From Lachnospiraceae bacterium (lineage in GTDB: Bacteria > Bacillota > Clostridia > Lachnospirales > Lachnospiraceae), in NCBI GenBank assembly GCA_003447295.1, contig DLZQ01000073.1, positions 1 through 22,171 on the forward strand: a stretch of 22,171 bases of DNA. Reading direction: 5' to 3'. Positions 6,436 to 13,361 of the stretch are shown one piece after another. Each line of letters begins with the position of its first letter. The stretch's first letter is position 1. The notes under the pieces are model-generated. The model made no database searches, was not told the origin of the DNA, and was given only the letters and a program-made list of their open reading frames with translations. The position numbers were made by a program, and so were the translations under genes.

Positions 6436-9400
6436 ATGATAAAGAAAGAAAATCTTAAACAAGTTCTTCTTGCATTAGATTATATAAAAAAGGCTCATAA
6501 GGAAGAATATGTTAAAGAATGGATTAGTTTTGACTGTTGTATTACAGTAGATTTTAAAAATGAAAAAATTATATATCCAGAAGACAAGGGTATGATTATA
6601 CATCGTAAAACAACTTGTAATTTTAGTGAACCAGAAAATTTTGTCGTACTTGAATGTATAACAAGCCTTCTAGATAAAGGTTACAAACCAGAGCATATTG
6701 AGCTCGAAAAACCTATGCCTGGAGGACATGATGATACCGGTGGATTCTGTGATATCCAGGTAAAAGATAATACCGGAAAAACCTTCTTGCTAATTGAGTG
6801 TAAAAAAGAAAATGAGTTTGAAAAGTTCTGGAAAAAGACATTAGCTGACGGCGATCAACTATTCAGATACTATAATTCATATCGTTCGGCACAAGCTCTT
6901 TGTTTATATATGTCAGATTTTACTGACGATAATAAACTTAAGCGATATACAAATATTATCTCTATGGTTGATAACGAAGAGTATTTGCAAACTGACAAAT
7001 CATTAAAAAGTTTTAAAGATGTTCAATCGGAAAATGGTGATAAGGAAGATTATTTTAAAGTATGGAAAGAAACTTACCAACAAGATTATGCAACTAGTGG
7101 TATTTTTGAAAGTGATATTGACGCCTATACTGTTGGAAAAAATAAGTTTACTGTAGATGATCTTGAAGAGGTCGATAATGACTCAATTCAAAAGAAATAT
7201 CATGAATTTGCTACCATATTAAGACAGCATAATGTCGGAAGTCACGAAAATGCTTTTGATAAATTAATAAATCTTTTTTTGGCCAAAATCGTAGATGAAA
7301 CTATAAACCCTTCTGAATTACAATTTTATTGGAAAGGTGCTGCTTATGACGACTATTATAGTTTACAAGACCGACTTCAAAAATTATATAAAGAAGGAAT
7401 GGAAAAATTCTTAGGCGAACAAGTTACATATATTGACCAGAAACAAGTAAGCGATGCATTTCACTTATTCAAAAATGATCCTGATGCTACCAAACGTACT
7501 GTACTAAATTATTTCAAGCAATTAAAGTTCTACACCAATAGTGACTTTGCATTTCTAGATGTACATAATGAAGAACTATTCTATCAGAATGCAGTTATCT
7601 TAAAGAAAATAGTTAAGATGCTTGAGGATATTAAGTTGAAGACAAAAGAGCAAAATCAATTCCTAGGCGATTTATTCGAAGGTTTTCTTGACGATGGTGT
7701 CAAACAAAGTGAAGGACAATTCTTCACTCCACTACCTATTGTTAAATTTTTAGTATCATCCCTTCCACTCGAGGAAATAATACGTGATAATTCAGAAATA
7801 CCAAAGGCCATTGATTATGCTTGTGGTGCTGGTCATTTTTTAACTGAATATGCATCTGCAATCAAGGAGTACATTGAGAAATACAAAAAAACACCCGTAT
7901 CTGAGTATTATAAAGAAATATATGGTATAGAAAAAGAATACCGCCTATCTAAGGTATCAAAAGTTTCAGCATTTATGTATGGCCAAGACGATATTCAAAT
8001 CATATATGCTGATGCGCTTGCAAATAATGCTCGTATTTTTGATTCACATTTTAAAGTATTGATTGCAAATCCTCCGTATAGTGTAAAAGGATTTCTAGAA
8101 ACATTAACCGATAATGAACGTTCAAACTATGAACTTTCAGCTTATGTTTCAGACATTTCAAAAAACAATAGCATAGAAACATTTTTTATAGAACGAGCAA
8201 AACAGCTTTTAGCTAGCGACGGCGTTGCTGCTATAATTCTCCCAACAAGTGTGTTGTCAAACGGAAATATTTACATAGCATGCCGCGAAATACTTCTAAA
8301 GTACTTTGAAATCGTTTCTATTGTAGAATTAGGAAGTGGTACTTTTGGTAAAACAGGAACCAGCACAGCTACATTGTTTCTAAAAAGGAGAAATACCAAT
8401 CCTGATATATCCGAACATTATTTAAATCGTGTAAATTCATGGTTCAATGGCGATTCAACAAAAGATATTGTTTTTGATGACACAGATTATGTTTTAGAAT
8501 ACTGTGAACATTGCGGCATAGATTTTAAAGAATACACTAACTGGCTCAAGGGTTCTGACCATCCAACCGCAGACATATTCGCCGAATACGAAAATCGAGC
8601 TCAGGACAATGCAAAATACAAAGCTATTAAAAAGAAAAAAATAACAAAGAAATATACCGATACTGATAAAGAAGCTGAATTAAAAACATTTATTGATACT
8701 TTTATAAAAGACTGTGAAAAAGAAAAGCTATATTATTTTCTTCTTTGCAAGAACAATTCTTGTCCTGTTGTTGTCGTTCAAAGCCCCAAAAAGGCCGGAA
8801 AAGAAGATAAAAACCTTACCAAAGCATTCTTAGGCTATGAATGGAGTGGTGCCAAAGGAAGTGAAGGCATTAAGTATTTAGGTGTTAACAATGCCGAATC
8901 TGATGAAGATGAGCTTATTGTAGCAAATAAAGGAATAAAAAGTATAAATACACCTTTGTTTGACCCTATAAACATTAATAATCCGAATAAAATCAACCAT
9001 ATTATTAGGGAAAACTTTACAACAGGCAGTCCGGTAATCCCTTCTGACCTAGCACCATACGTCAATACATATAATTTATGGGATATGCTTGATTTTACAC
9101 GTGTTGATTTTGATAAAGCTATTCGTACAAGCGGCATTGAATCAAAAATCACGCCAATAGAAAGCAAATACCCAATTGTTTCAGTTGATAAATTAGCTAA
9201 AATATCAAGAGGTGCCTCACCTAGACCGATAGAAAAGTTTTTAACAGAAGATGTAAACGGTATCAATTGGATTAAAATAGGTGATGTTGCTGTTGGTGAA
9301 AAATACATAACACATACTGCTGAAAAAATAACAAATGAAGGTGCCGAAAAATCAAGACGTGTAAAACCTGGAGATTTTATTGTATCTAATTCAATGAGTG

Positions 9401-10278
9401 TTGGTCGTCCGTATATTTCGAAAATTGATGGTTGTATTCATGACGGATGGTTATTACTATCAGAAATTTCTTCAGGTATTGATACTGAGTATTTTTATTA
9501 TGTGTTATCATCTGAAATTGCACAAAAACAGCTTTTTGACAGTGCTCGCGGAGGAGTTGTTAAGAATCTTAACATTTCAAGGATGTCCTCTATAAAGATA
9601 CCGGTTCCACCTAAGAGCATCCAGACCTCACTAGTTAATCAGTTAAATGACATAGAAAACCAGATTTCATCTCATAAGGCTACTATCAACTCCTTGATAG
9701 CCAATCAACATGCTATTATGAATACCATATCTGGTGACAAGGTAAAAATCAGTTCAATAACAAGTTATATCACTACACGAATCAATTTTTCAAGTATTCA
9801 AGCTAATAAATATATTACCACTGATAATATGTTACAAAGCTTTGGAGGAATAACTGAAAATACAAATATTCCAAATGTTGATAAGGTAATAGAATATAAG
9901 ATTGGTGACATTTTAGTATCTAATATAAGACCATATTTAAAAAAGATTTACTTTTCTACTCAAGATGGTGGTTGTTCTCCTGATGTTCTTGTATTCAGAG
10001 TTAATGATGAAAAAAAGGTACTTCCTAAATATTTATATTATTTAATGAGAACAGACTCCTTTTTTGAATGGGCCATGTCCGATGTTAAAGGAATGAAAAT
10101 GCCCCGTGGAAAAAAGGAAACAATTTCTTCATACGAAGTACCACTAATTCCTCTTGATGAACAAGAAAAAATAGTTAAGCTTTTTGAAGATAACGACAGA
10201 AAAATTTATGAATTACAAAACAAAATAACAACCTTATTGTCTTCACAAAACAATCTAATTAACCAAGAATTAATATAA
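6436..10278 (+). CDS. Single-chain restriction-modification enzyme (nuclease, N6-adenine methylase, two specificity domains)
   Basis: One 1280-residue chain holds all three activities. An N-terminal PD-(D/E)XK-type nuclease/HsdR-like domain shows D106 and E121-C-K123 (GFCDIQV ... LLIECKK). The methylase domain carries motif I as DYACGAGHF (460-468) and motif IV NPPY (545-548), the gamma-class N6-adenine arrangement, preceded by QSEGQFFTP. Residues about 650-880 are a lysine-rich linker seen in HsdM-HsdS-like fusions. Two HsdS-type target recognition domains follow (about 912-1090 and 1100-1275), each ending in a helical spacer, which implies a bipartite target. This is the layout of a Type IIG/Type I-like RMS enzyme that cuts unmodified invading DNA and methylates the host. 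The start has CGGAGG nine bases upstream. All key residues are present, so it is probably active. It is notably AT-rich. Confidence 0.9.
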   Translation: MIKKENLKQVLLALDYIKKAHKEEYVKEWISFDCCITVDFKNEKIIYPEDKGMIIHRKTTCNFSEPENFVVLECITSLLDKGYKPEHIELEKPMPGGHDDTGGFCDIQVKDNTGKTFLLIECKKENEFEKFWKKTLADGDQLFRYYNSYRSAQALCLYMSDFTDDNKLKRYTNIISMVDNEEYLQTDKSLKSFKDVQSENGDKEDYFKVWKETYQQDYATSGIFESDIDAYTVGKNKFTVDDLEEVDNDSIQKKYHEFATILRQHNVGSHENAFDKLINLFLAKIVDETINPSELQFYWKGAAYDDYYSLQDRLQKLYKEGMEKFLGEQVTYIDQKQVSDAFHLFKNDPDATKRTVLNYFKQLKFYTNSDFAFLDVHNEELFYQNAVILKKIVKMLEDIKLKTKEQNQFLGDLFEGFLDDGVKQSEGQFFTPLPIVKFLVSSLPLEEIIRDNSEIPKAIDYACGAGHFLTEYASAIKEYIEKYKKTPVSEYYKEIYGIEKEYRLSKVSKVSAFMYGQDDIQIIYADALANNARIFDSHFKVLIANPPYSVKGFLETLTDNERSNYELSAYVSDISKNNSIETFFIERAKQLLASDGVAAIILPTSVLSNGNIYIACREILLKYFEIVSIVELGSGTFGKTGTSTATLFLKRRNTNPDISEHYLNRVNSWFNGDSTKDIVFDDTDYVLEYCEHCGIDFKEYTNWLKGSDHPTADIFAEYENRAQDNAKYKAIKKKKITKKYTDTDKEAELKTFIDTFIKDCEKEKLYYFLLCKNNSCPVVVVQSPKKAGKEDKNLTKAFLGYEWSGAKGSEGIKYLGVNNAESDEDELIVANKGIKSINTPLFDPININNPNKINHIIRENFTTGSPVIPSDLAPYVNTYNLWDMLDFTRVDFDKAIRTSGIESKITPIESKYPIVSVDKLAKISRGASPRPIEKFLTEDVNGINWIKIGDVAVGEKYITHTAEKITNEGAEKSRRVKPGDFIVSNSMSVGRPYISKIDGCIHDGWLLLSEISSGIDTEYFYYVLSSEIAQKQLFDSARGGVVKNLNISRMSSIKIPVPPKSIQTSLVNQLNDIENQISSHKATINSLIANQHAIMNTISGDKVKISSITSYITTRINFSSIQANKYITTDNMLQSFGGITENTNIPNVDKVIEYKIGDILVSNIRPYLKKIYFSTQDGGCSPDVLVFRVNDEKKVLPKYLYYLMRTDSFFEWAMSDVKGMKMPRGKKETISSYEVPLIPLDEQEKIVKLFEDNDRKIYELQNKITTLLSSQNNLINQELI

Positions 10279-10295
10279 CAAAATATTATTTAATC

Positions 10296-10345
10296 AAAAG
10301 CCACAATCCCGGAAGCACTCACTGCTACTAATGATTGTGGCTTTT
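10296..10345 (+). terminator. Terminator after the restriction-modification gene
   Basis: AAAAGCCACAATC (10,296-10,308) and GATTGTGGCTTTT (10,333-10,345) form a perfect 13-bp stem with T4 at its end, 18 bases after the stop codon. The 24-nt loop is unusually long for an intrinsic terminator. The flanking A and T runs would allow it to work in both directions. Confidence 0.75.
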
Positions 10346-10365
10346 ATTCATCAAAATTTACCTTT

Positions 10366-10454
10366 AAGTAGTCTTTTACTACTAATGAATCCTCCCCACA
10401 CATTTGCCTTTATCCCGATTCTGCTTATGTGCCTTAGTAGTCCAAACCGTAGTA
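10366..10454. repeat. Right cluster of TAGTAGT/ACTACTA motifs
   Basis: AGTAGT (10,367-10,372) and ACTACT (10,378-10,383) form a 6-bp inverted repeat with a 5-nt loop, which includes one exact TTACTAC (10,376-10,382). CTTAGTAGT follows near 10,434 and CGTAGTAT near 10,449. On the minus strand GTAGTAAAAGA matches 11 bases of the left array (140-150), and ACTACTAAGGCA resembles its ACTACTAAGCA. The shared, oppositely oriented motifs support a common binding protein at both edges of the island. Confidence 0.5.
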
Positions 10455-10512
10455 TTTATGCGGTTTCCCGACATATTATGCCGTACTCTGCCCAACTTTG
10501 CAAAGTCCTGCA

Positions 10513-10560
10513 TTATAGTAAAACTGGAGTGCCGTGACAGATGAAAAGAATTTTTATCAT
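10513..10560 (-). pseudogene. 5' remnant resembling a low-molecular-weight phosphatase gene at the island's edge
   Basis: Fifteen codons (MIKILFICHG followed by TPVLL and a stop) start with the strand and P-loop lead-in typical of low-molecular-weight protein-tyrosine phosphatases, whose active site continues CHGNICRS. The similarity stops right after the HG, in mid active-site loop, where the island sequence begins. AAGGAG eight bases before the ATG shows that this was a real translation start; the frame also extends upstream to an ATG at 10,620. The most economical reading is that the element inserted in the 5' end of this gene, with the rest lying beyond the left edge of the window or lost. 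The identity rests on ten residues, so it remains tentative. Confidence 0.5.
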
Positions 10561-10696
10561 TGTTTTTTTCTCCTTGATTGTTTCTAGCAACTCAATCATA
10601 TCAAAACCAGACGGTTTCATGCTATATTTTTGCCAGTTATTATTGATTTTTCAAGGTACATAAACACTTATTCAAGTGCGAAGTTTGAGTTTCCTT

Positions 10697-10752
10697 ATTA
10701 TAACACAGACCGCACATCCATAAAAGACGTGCGGCCTGTTCTATGTTATAAT
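10697..10752 (-). terminator. Long composite hairpin downstream of the deoxyinosine glycosylase
   Basis: An outer 8-bp stem ATTATAAC (10,697-10,704)/GTTATAAT (10,745-10,752) and an inner 14-bp stem (10,705-10,718 with 10,726-10,739) are joined through a 5-nt bulge. The two non-Watson-Crick positions are G-U in RNA made from the minus strand but A-C in RNA from the plus strand, so the structure was kept for minus-strand transcripts, i.e. the 3' end of the glycosylase mRNA. No T-run follows, so it may act as an end-protecting or weak terminator. Its far arm also forms an extended -10 box (TGTTATAAT) facing the phosphatase remnant. Confidence 0.5.
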
Positions 10753-10780
10753 CCCCTTTTACCCGTATGTTTTTGGTACT

Positions 10781-11308
10781 TCATGTATCATTTATATTAT
10801 CATATGAAATTTTGTCAGTTATGTCAATGGTATTCCGCCAGGCTTCACATAATTTTTGCAGGGACCATGCCGCATTCGCAGGACTGGTGGAGGGCAGCAC
10901 CGTGGCTTCCTTTCCTGTAAGCGGCAGCTGGTACTTCCGGTACAGTTCTCCCGCCTTATTCCCATTGGCATAGATTCCCGTGATCTTCGATTCCGCAAGC
11001 ATGTGTCGGATATCCGTCGGTTCCACATTCCGGATACTACTGTCGCTGGAGCCCTTAATGTCGCAGCTCTGAATGACATCCCAGATGGCTATATGATGTG
11101 CAAGAAGCATCGCCTTTTTCTCTTCAATGGTCTCCGGCACCGGTTCCCCGCACAGATCCGCCACAACTTTCCAGAAACGGTTCTGTTTATGCCCATAATA
11201 AAAATGATTTTCTCTGGATTTCACCGAGGGTAGTGTCCCCAGGATCAGCACCTTGGAATCTGCATCATACACCGGTGCAAAAGTATGCTCAATATGTTCA
11301 TATTCCAT
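10781..11308 (-). CDS. DNA-deoxyinosine (hypoxanthine-DNA) glycosylase, UDG superfamily
   Basis: This 175-residue cytosolic repair enzyme matches the hypoxanthine-DNA glycosylase family (uracil-DNA glycosylase family 6), which removes the deaminated adenine base from DNA to start base excision repair. The first active-site region reads LILGTLPSVKSR ... YYGHKQNRFW (about 21-46) and the second minor-groove loop LPSTSPANA (138-146), both characteristic of the superfamily. Length is normal for the family. The ribosome binding site is poor (GAAAAGAG). It is the last gene after nicotinate phosphoribosyltransferase, 103 bases downstream, and is followed by a long hairpin. A mismatch-specific uracil glycosylase is the alternative, but the YYG-x3-N-x-FW block favours the deoxyinosine enzyme. 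Confidence 0.8.
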   Translation of the reverse strand: MEYEHIEHTFAPVYDADSKVLILGTLPSVKSRENHFYYGHKQNRFWKVVADLCGEPVPETIEEKKAMLLAHHIAIWDVIQSCDIKGSSDSSIRNVEPTDIRHMLAESKITGIYANGNKAGELYRKYQLPLTGKEATVLPSTSPANAAWSLQKLCEAWRNTIDITDKISYDNINDT

Positions 11309-11383
11309 ATTCTTTCGCTCTTTTCATCTCTGACTCATCCTAATCTCCATTCCGCAGACGTTTCCTTCCGTCGGAGGAACCGC

Positions 11384-11406
11384 GAATCAAATTTCAAATT
11401 TGATTC
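11384..11406. repeat. Perfect 23-base palindrome in the pncB-glycosylase gap
   Basis: GAATCAAATTT and AAATTTGATTC flank one central base. It lies six bases after the stop of nicotinate phosphoribosyltransferase on the minus strand. No T-run follows, so it is not a classical terminator; a second imperfect stem (TTCCTTCCG/CGGAGGAA) lies just beyond it at 11,361-11,378. It could be a processing site or a regulator-binding site. Confidence 0.55.
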
Positions 11407-11411
11407 TGCTC

Positions 11412-12626
11412 CTATCTGTCGTGCTCCAGTCTCCACCGGATACACCTGGTAAGGTAATCCACATACTCCTCATTCTTGCACATTTCCTTGCCGGGCGTAT
11501 CGGAGATTTTCGCCACATCCATGCCGTTGCAGGCTGTCGTCTTCATGACGATATTTAAAGGCTCCTCACAGGTATCGTTGGCGATATAAGTGCCGATCCC
11601 GAACGCTACCGTCACACGGTCCTTGAAAGTCTTTCGCAGCCTATCCGCCCGCGCGAAATCCAGGCTGTCACTGAACAATAGTGTCTTGCGCTTCGGATCG
11701 ATCCCCAGAGCCTCATAATGGGCGATCATCTTCTCGCCCCAGGCAAAGGGATCCCCGCTGTCATGCCGCACTCCGGAAAACAGGGTGGAATAGGTCAGCT
11801 GAAAATCTTTCAGGAAACAATCTGTGGTGATGGTATCTGTCAGGGCGATGCCGTTTAATACACCATACTCCTTCACCCAGGCATCCAGGGCATACCAGTT
11901 GGAATACGCCGGATTGTGCTTGTGATTGCCCTGCCCGGTACACATGATCCATTCATGCGCCATGGTTCCCACCGGTGTCACATTCCATTTTTTTGCCAGA
12001 TAGACATTGGAAGTACCGATGCAGGCAGAGTCCTTATAGTCCTTATTGTGCGCCACCAGCTCCTGCACCGCCAGTTCCTGTGCTTCCGCGGACAAGCGGC
12101 GCCGCAGACCAAATTCACTGAAATTACCTAGACAATAGGTCCCATCTACAAGTTTCTGAATCTTATCCACCAGCCGCTCCCGGAAGGAAGCATACAGCCT
12201 GTCATAATCATAATTCATTCGGAAAAATACTTCGTTAACGATGGCTAACGTCGGTATCTCATACATGGAAGTGTTTAACCAGGAGCCTTTCGTCTCGATG
12301 GTCAGACCGCAACCTGCCTCCGTTCCGATCTCGAAATCTTCATATCTGGGCTGCCACAGGCGCAGGAAATCCACATAGGAACCTTTGATCCATTTTACAT
12401 TTTCCAGATAATTCAATTCTTCCTCCGTAAAACGTAAGTCACAATACGCCCGGATCTGCGCCTTGATCTCTTCCACCATCTCCGTTGTAAAAAGTACATC
12501 TGTATTCCTGCATTTAAATGTCCAGGTAGTCTTATAAGCGCTGAACTGGTGGTAAATGCACTGTCCCATTGAGAACTTATACATATCGTTTTCCAGTAAA
12601 CTGTTGATGATCTGTGGTAATATCAT
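11412..12626 (-). CDS. pncB: Nicotinate phosphoribosyltransferase
   Basis: This 404-residue protein is a PncB-type nicotinate phosphoribosyltransferase, which joins nicotinate with PRPP to make nicotinate mononucleotide, using ATP, in the Preiss-Handler NAD salvage route. Visible family landmarks are the N-terminal NDMYKF block (13-18), EFGLRR (171-176), GTMAHEW with the autophosphorylated histidine at H224, and the phosphate-binding RHDSGDP (287-293). Length is that of the enterobacterial-type enzyme. AGAGGA six bases before the ATG supports the start. It lies 53 bases downstream of the nicotinamidase-like gene, so nicotinamide can be deamidated and its product used at once. No NiaR-like operator was recognised. 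Confidence 0.95.
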   Translation of the reverse strand: MILPQIINSLLENDMYKFSMGQCIYHQFSAYKTTWTFKCRNTDVLFTTEMVEEIKAQIRAYCDLRFTEEELNYLENVKWIKGSYVDFLRLWQPRYEDFEIGTEAGCGLTIETKGSWLNTSMYEIPTLAIVNEVFFRMNYDYDRLYASFRERLVDKIQKLVDGTYCLGNFSEFGLRRRLSAEAQELAVQELVAHNKDYKDSACIGTSNVYLAKKWNVTPVGTMAHEWIMCTGQGNHKHNPAYSNWYALDAWVKEYGVLNGIALTDTITTDCFLKDFQLTYSTLFSGVRHDSGDPFAWGEKMIAHYEALGIDPKRKTLLFSDSLDFARADRLRKTFKDRVTVAFGIGTYIANDTCEEPLNIVMKTTACNGMDVAKISDTPGKEMCKNEEYVDYLTRCIRWRLEHDR

Positions 12627-12679
12627 GATTTTTCCTCTTTCTCTCTTAGATTCACAGCTATGTAAATAGGATATGTTCT

Positions 12680-13255
12680 CTAAATGACATCCACCTGGAT
12701 CGGTCCCATGGCAGCAATGGCGGTCCGATGGGTCTGCGGGGTCACACAGGCACAGGCATTCTCAATAACACACACTCTTGCTTCCGGTACAAATGCCTTT
12801 GCCATGACCACATTGCTTAACACACAGATTCCGGTGCAGAACCCGGTAAAATCCACTTCCATGGGATATTCACCCTCCGCTGCCTCTCCTGCAGCCGTCA
12901 CCTCTTCCCAGATGGTTTTCAATAGCTTTCCGAATTCCGGACTGCCAAAGGTCGGCTTTTTCACCGTGATCACATTTTCCGGTGCATAATGTTCCTGTAC
13001 CGCCTTTACAATATCCGGATGAATCTTATACCCTTCTGTGCCCTCCTGTCCATGCAGCACAGGCAGTCTTTTTCCTTCCTGGGTGTCCAGATAATCTGCC
13101 GTATGGGTATCCTTGGTGATGATTATCTTGTAGTATTCCCCACTTTTTGCTGCCGCAACGATATTTTTTACCGCTGCCTCGCACTCCTTGTTGCCCAGTG
13201 CTCCTGTGATGAATTCGTTCTGTGCATCCGTGATCACTAATACTTTCTTTGTCAT
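12680..13255 (-). CDS. Nicotinamidase-like cysteine hydrolase (isochorismatase fold)
   Basis: A 191-residue isochorismatase-superfamily amidohydrolase. The catalytic triad is visible as D10 (TDAQNEF), a lysine at K99/K100 (VKKPTFG) and C144 (CTGICVLS), with the cis-peptide loop before the cysteine. D49-T-H51 and the later LHGQEGTEGYKIHP block (68-80) fit the metal and substrate pocket of nicotinamidases. Cleaving nicotinamide to nicotinate would feed the phosphoribosyltransferase directly downstream, which is the main reason for the substrate assignment; other amides remain possible. An EAAEGEY insertion before the active-site strand is unusual. Upstream lies a terminator and a G/C-rich hairpin, so transcription must start between about 13,256 and 13,316. 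Confidence 0.85.
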   Translation of the reverse strand: MTKKVLVITDAQNEFITGALGNKECEAAVKNIVAAAKSGEYYKIIITKDTHTADYLDTQEGKRLPVLHGQEGTEGYKIHPDIVKAVQEHYAPENVITVKKPTFGSPEFGKLLKTIWEEVTAAGEAAEGEYPMEVDFTGFCTGICVLSNVVMAKAFVPEARVCVIENACACVTPQTHRTAIAAMGPIQVDVI

Positions 13256-13280
13256 GTTCCCTCTCCTCTACTCGTTTTTC

Positions 13281-13353
13281 TATAATGATGTTGGGGTCAA
13301 AAGCCCCCGACTTTGCACAAAAAGCAGGCAACCGCGTCCTGCGACTACCTGCT
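13281..13353. repeat. Compound intergenic repeat with two hairpins
   Basis: GGGG (13,293-13,296)/CCCC (13,304-13,307) with a TCAAAAG loop stands next to the terminator stem AGCAGG/CCTGCT (13,323-13,328/13,348-13,353). The block TGTTGGGGTCAAAAG resembles intergenic repeats I associate with several gut clostridial genomes, but that is from memory and only one copy is visible here. Confidence 0.4.
13317..13353 (-). terminator. Rho-independent terminator of the mtnA-AAA operon
   Basis: On the minus strand AGCAGG pairs with CCTGCT, extended inward by AGTCGC with GCGGTT (G-U pairs allowed), and is followed by TTTTT. It begins nine bases after the stop of the AAA+ ATPase gene and closes the operon. 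Confidence 0.8.
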
Positions 13354-13361
13354 TCTCTTAT

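Larger units (their letters stand above)
1..10540. mobile_element. AT-rich integrative island, probably degenerate; left end not resolved
   Basis: This segment is visibly AT-richer than the genes to its right. It carries the hallmark set of an integrative element: a tyrosine recombinase fragment, an excisionase-like protein, a P4-type primase/helicase and cargo (a single-chain restriction-modification enzyme, a GIY-YIG protein and two unknown proteins). The right limit is placed where a truncated gene start resembling low-molecular-weight phosphatase diverges, near 10,530-10,542. Clusters of a TTACTAC/GTAGTAA heptamer lie at 115-164 and 10,366-10,454. The left end is either near position 110 or beyond the window. 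Because the recombinase lacks its N-terminal half, I infer the element no longer moves by itself. No conjugation or phage structural genes are visible. Confidence 0.65.
10279..10780. other. Gene-poor junction between island and core genes
   Basis: This 500-base stretch holds, from left to right, the terminator of the restriction-modification gene, the right heptamer array, a hairpin AAACCG (10,444-10,449)/CGGTTT (10,461-10,466), the 12-bp palindrome ACTTTGCAAAGT (10,495-10,506), the phosphatase-like gene remnant and the long hairpin at 10,697-10,752. No intact gene is seen. The palindrome and hairpin close to the remnant's break point are the best candidates for a recombination site. Confidence 0.6.

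Noticed and set aside
10700..10752. tRNA or tRNA-fragment attachment site at the island's edge
   Set aside because: The hairpin has no cloverleaf, T-loop or CCA-like end; no tRNA gene was recognised anywhere in the window.
10331..10973. Several plus-strand frames of 65-100 codons between the island and the glycosylase gene
   Set aside because: They cross hairpins, the motif array and the antisense of the glycosylase, and show no ribosome binding sites or protein character.
13290..13316. Riboswitch before the NAD-salvage genes
   Set aside because: Only a 4-bp G/C stem with a 7-nt loop is present; the leader is too short and shows no known NAD or nicotinate sensor motif.
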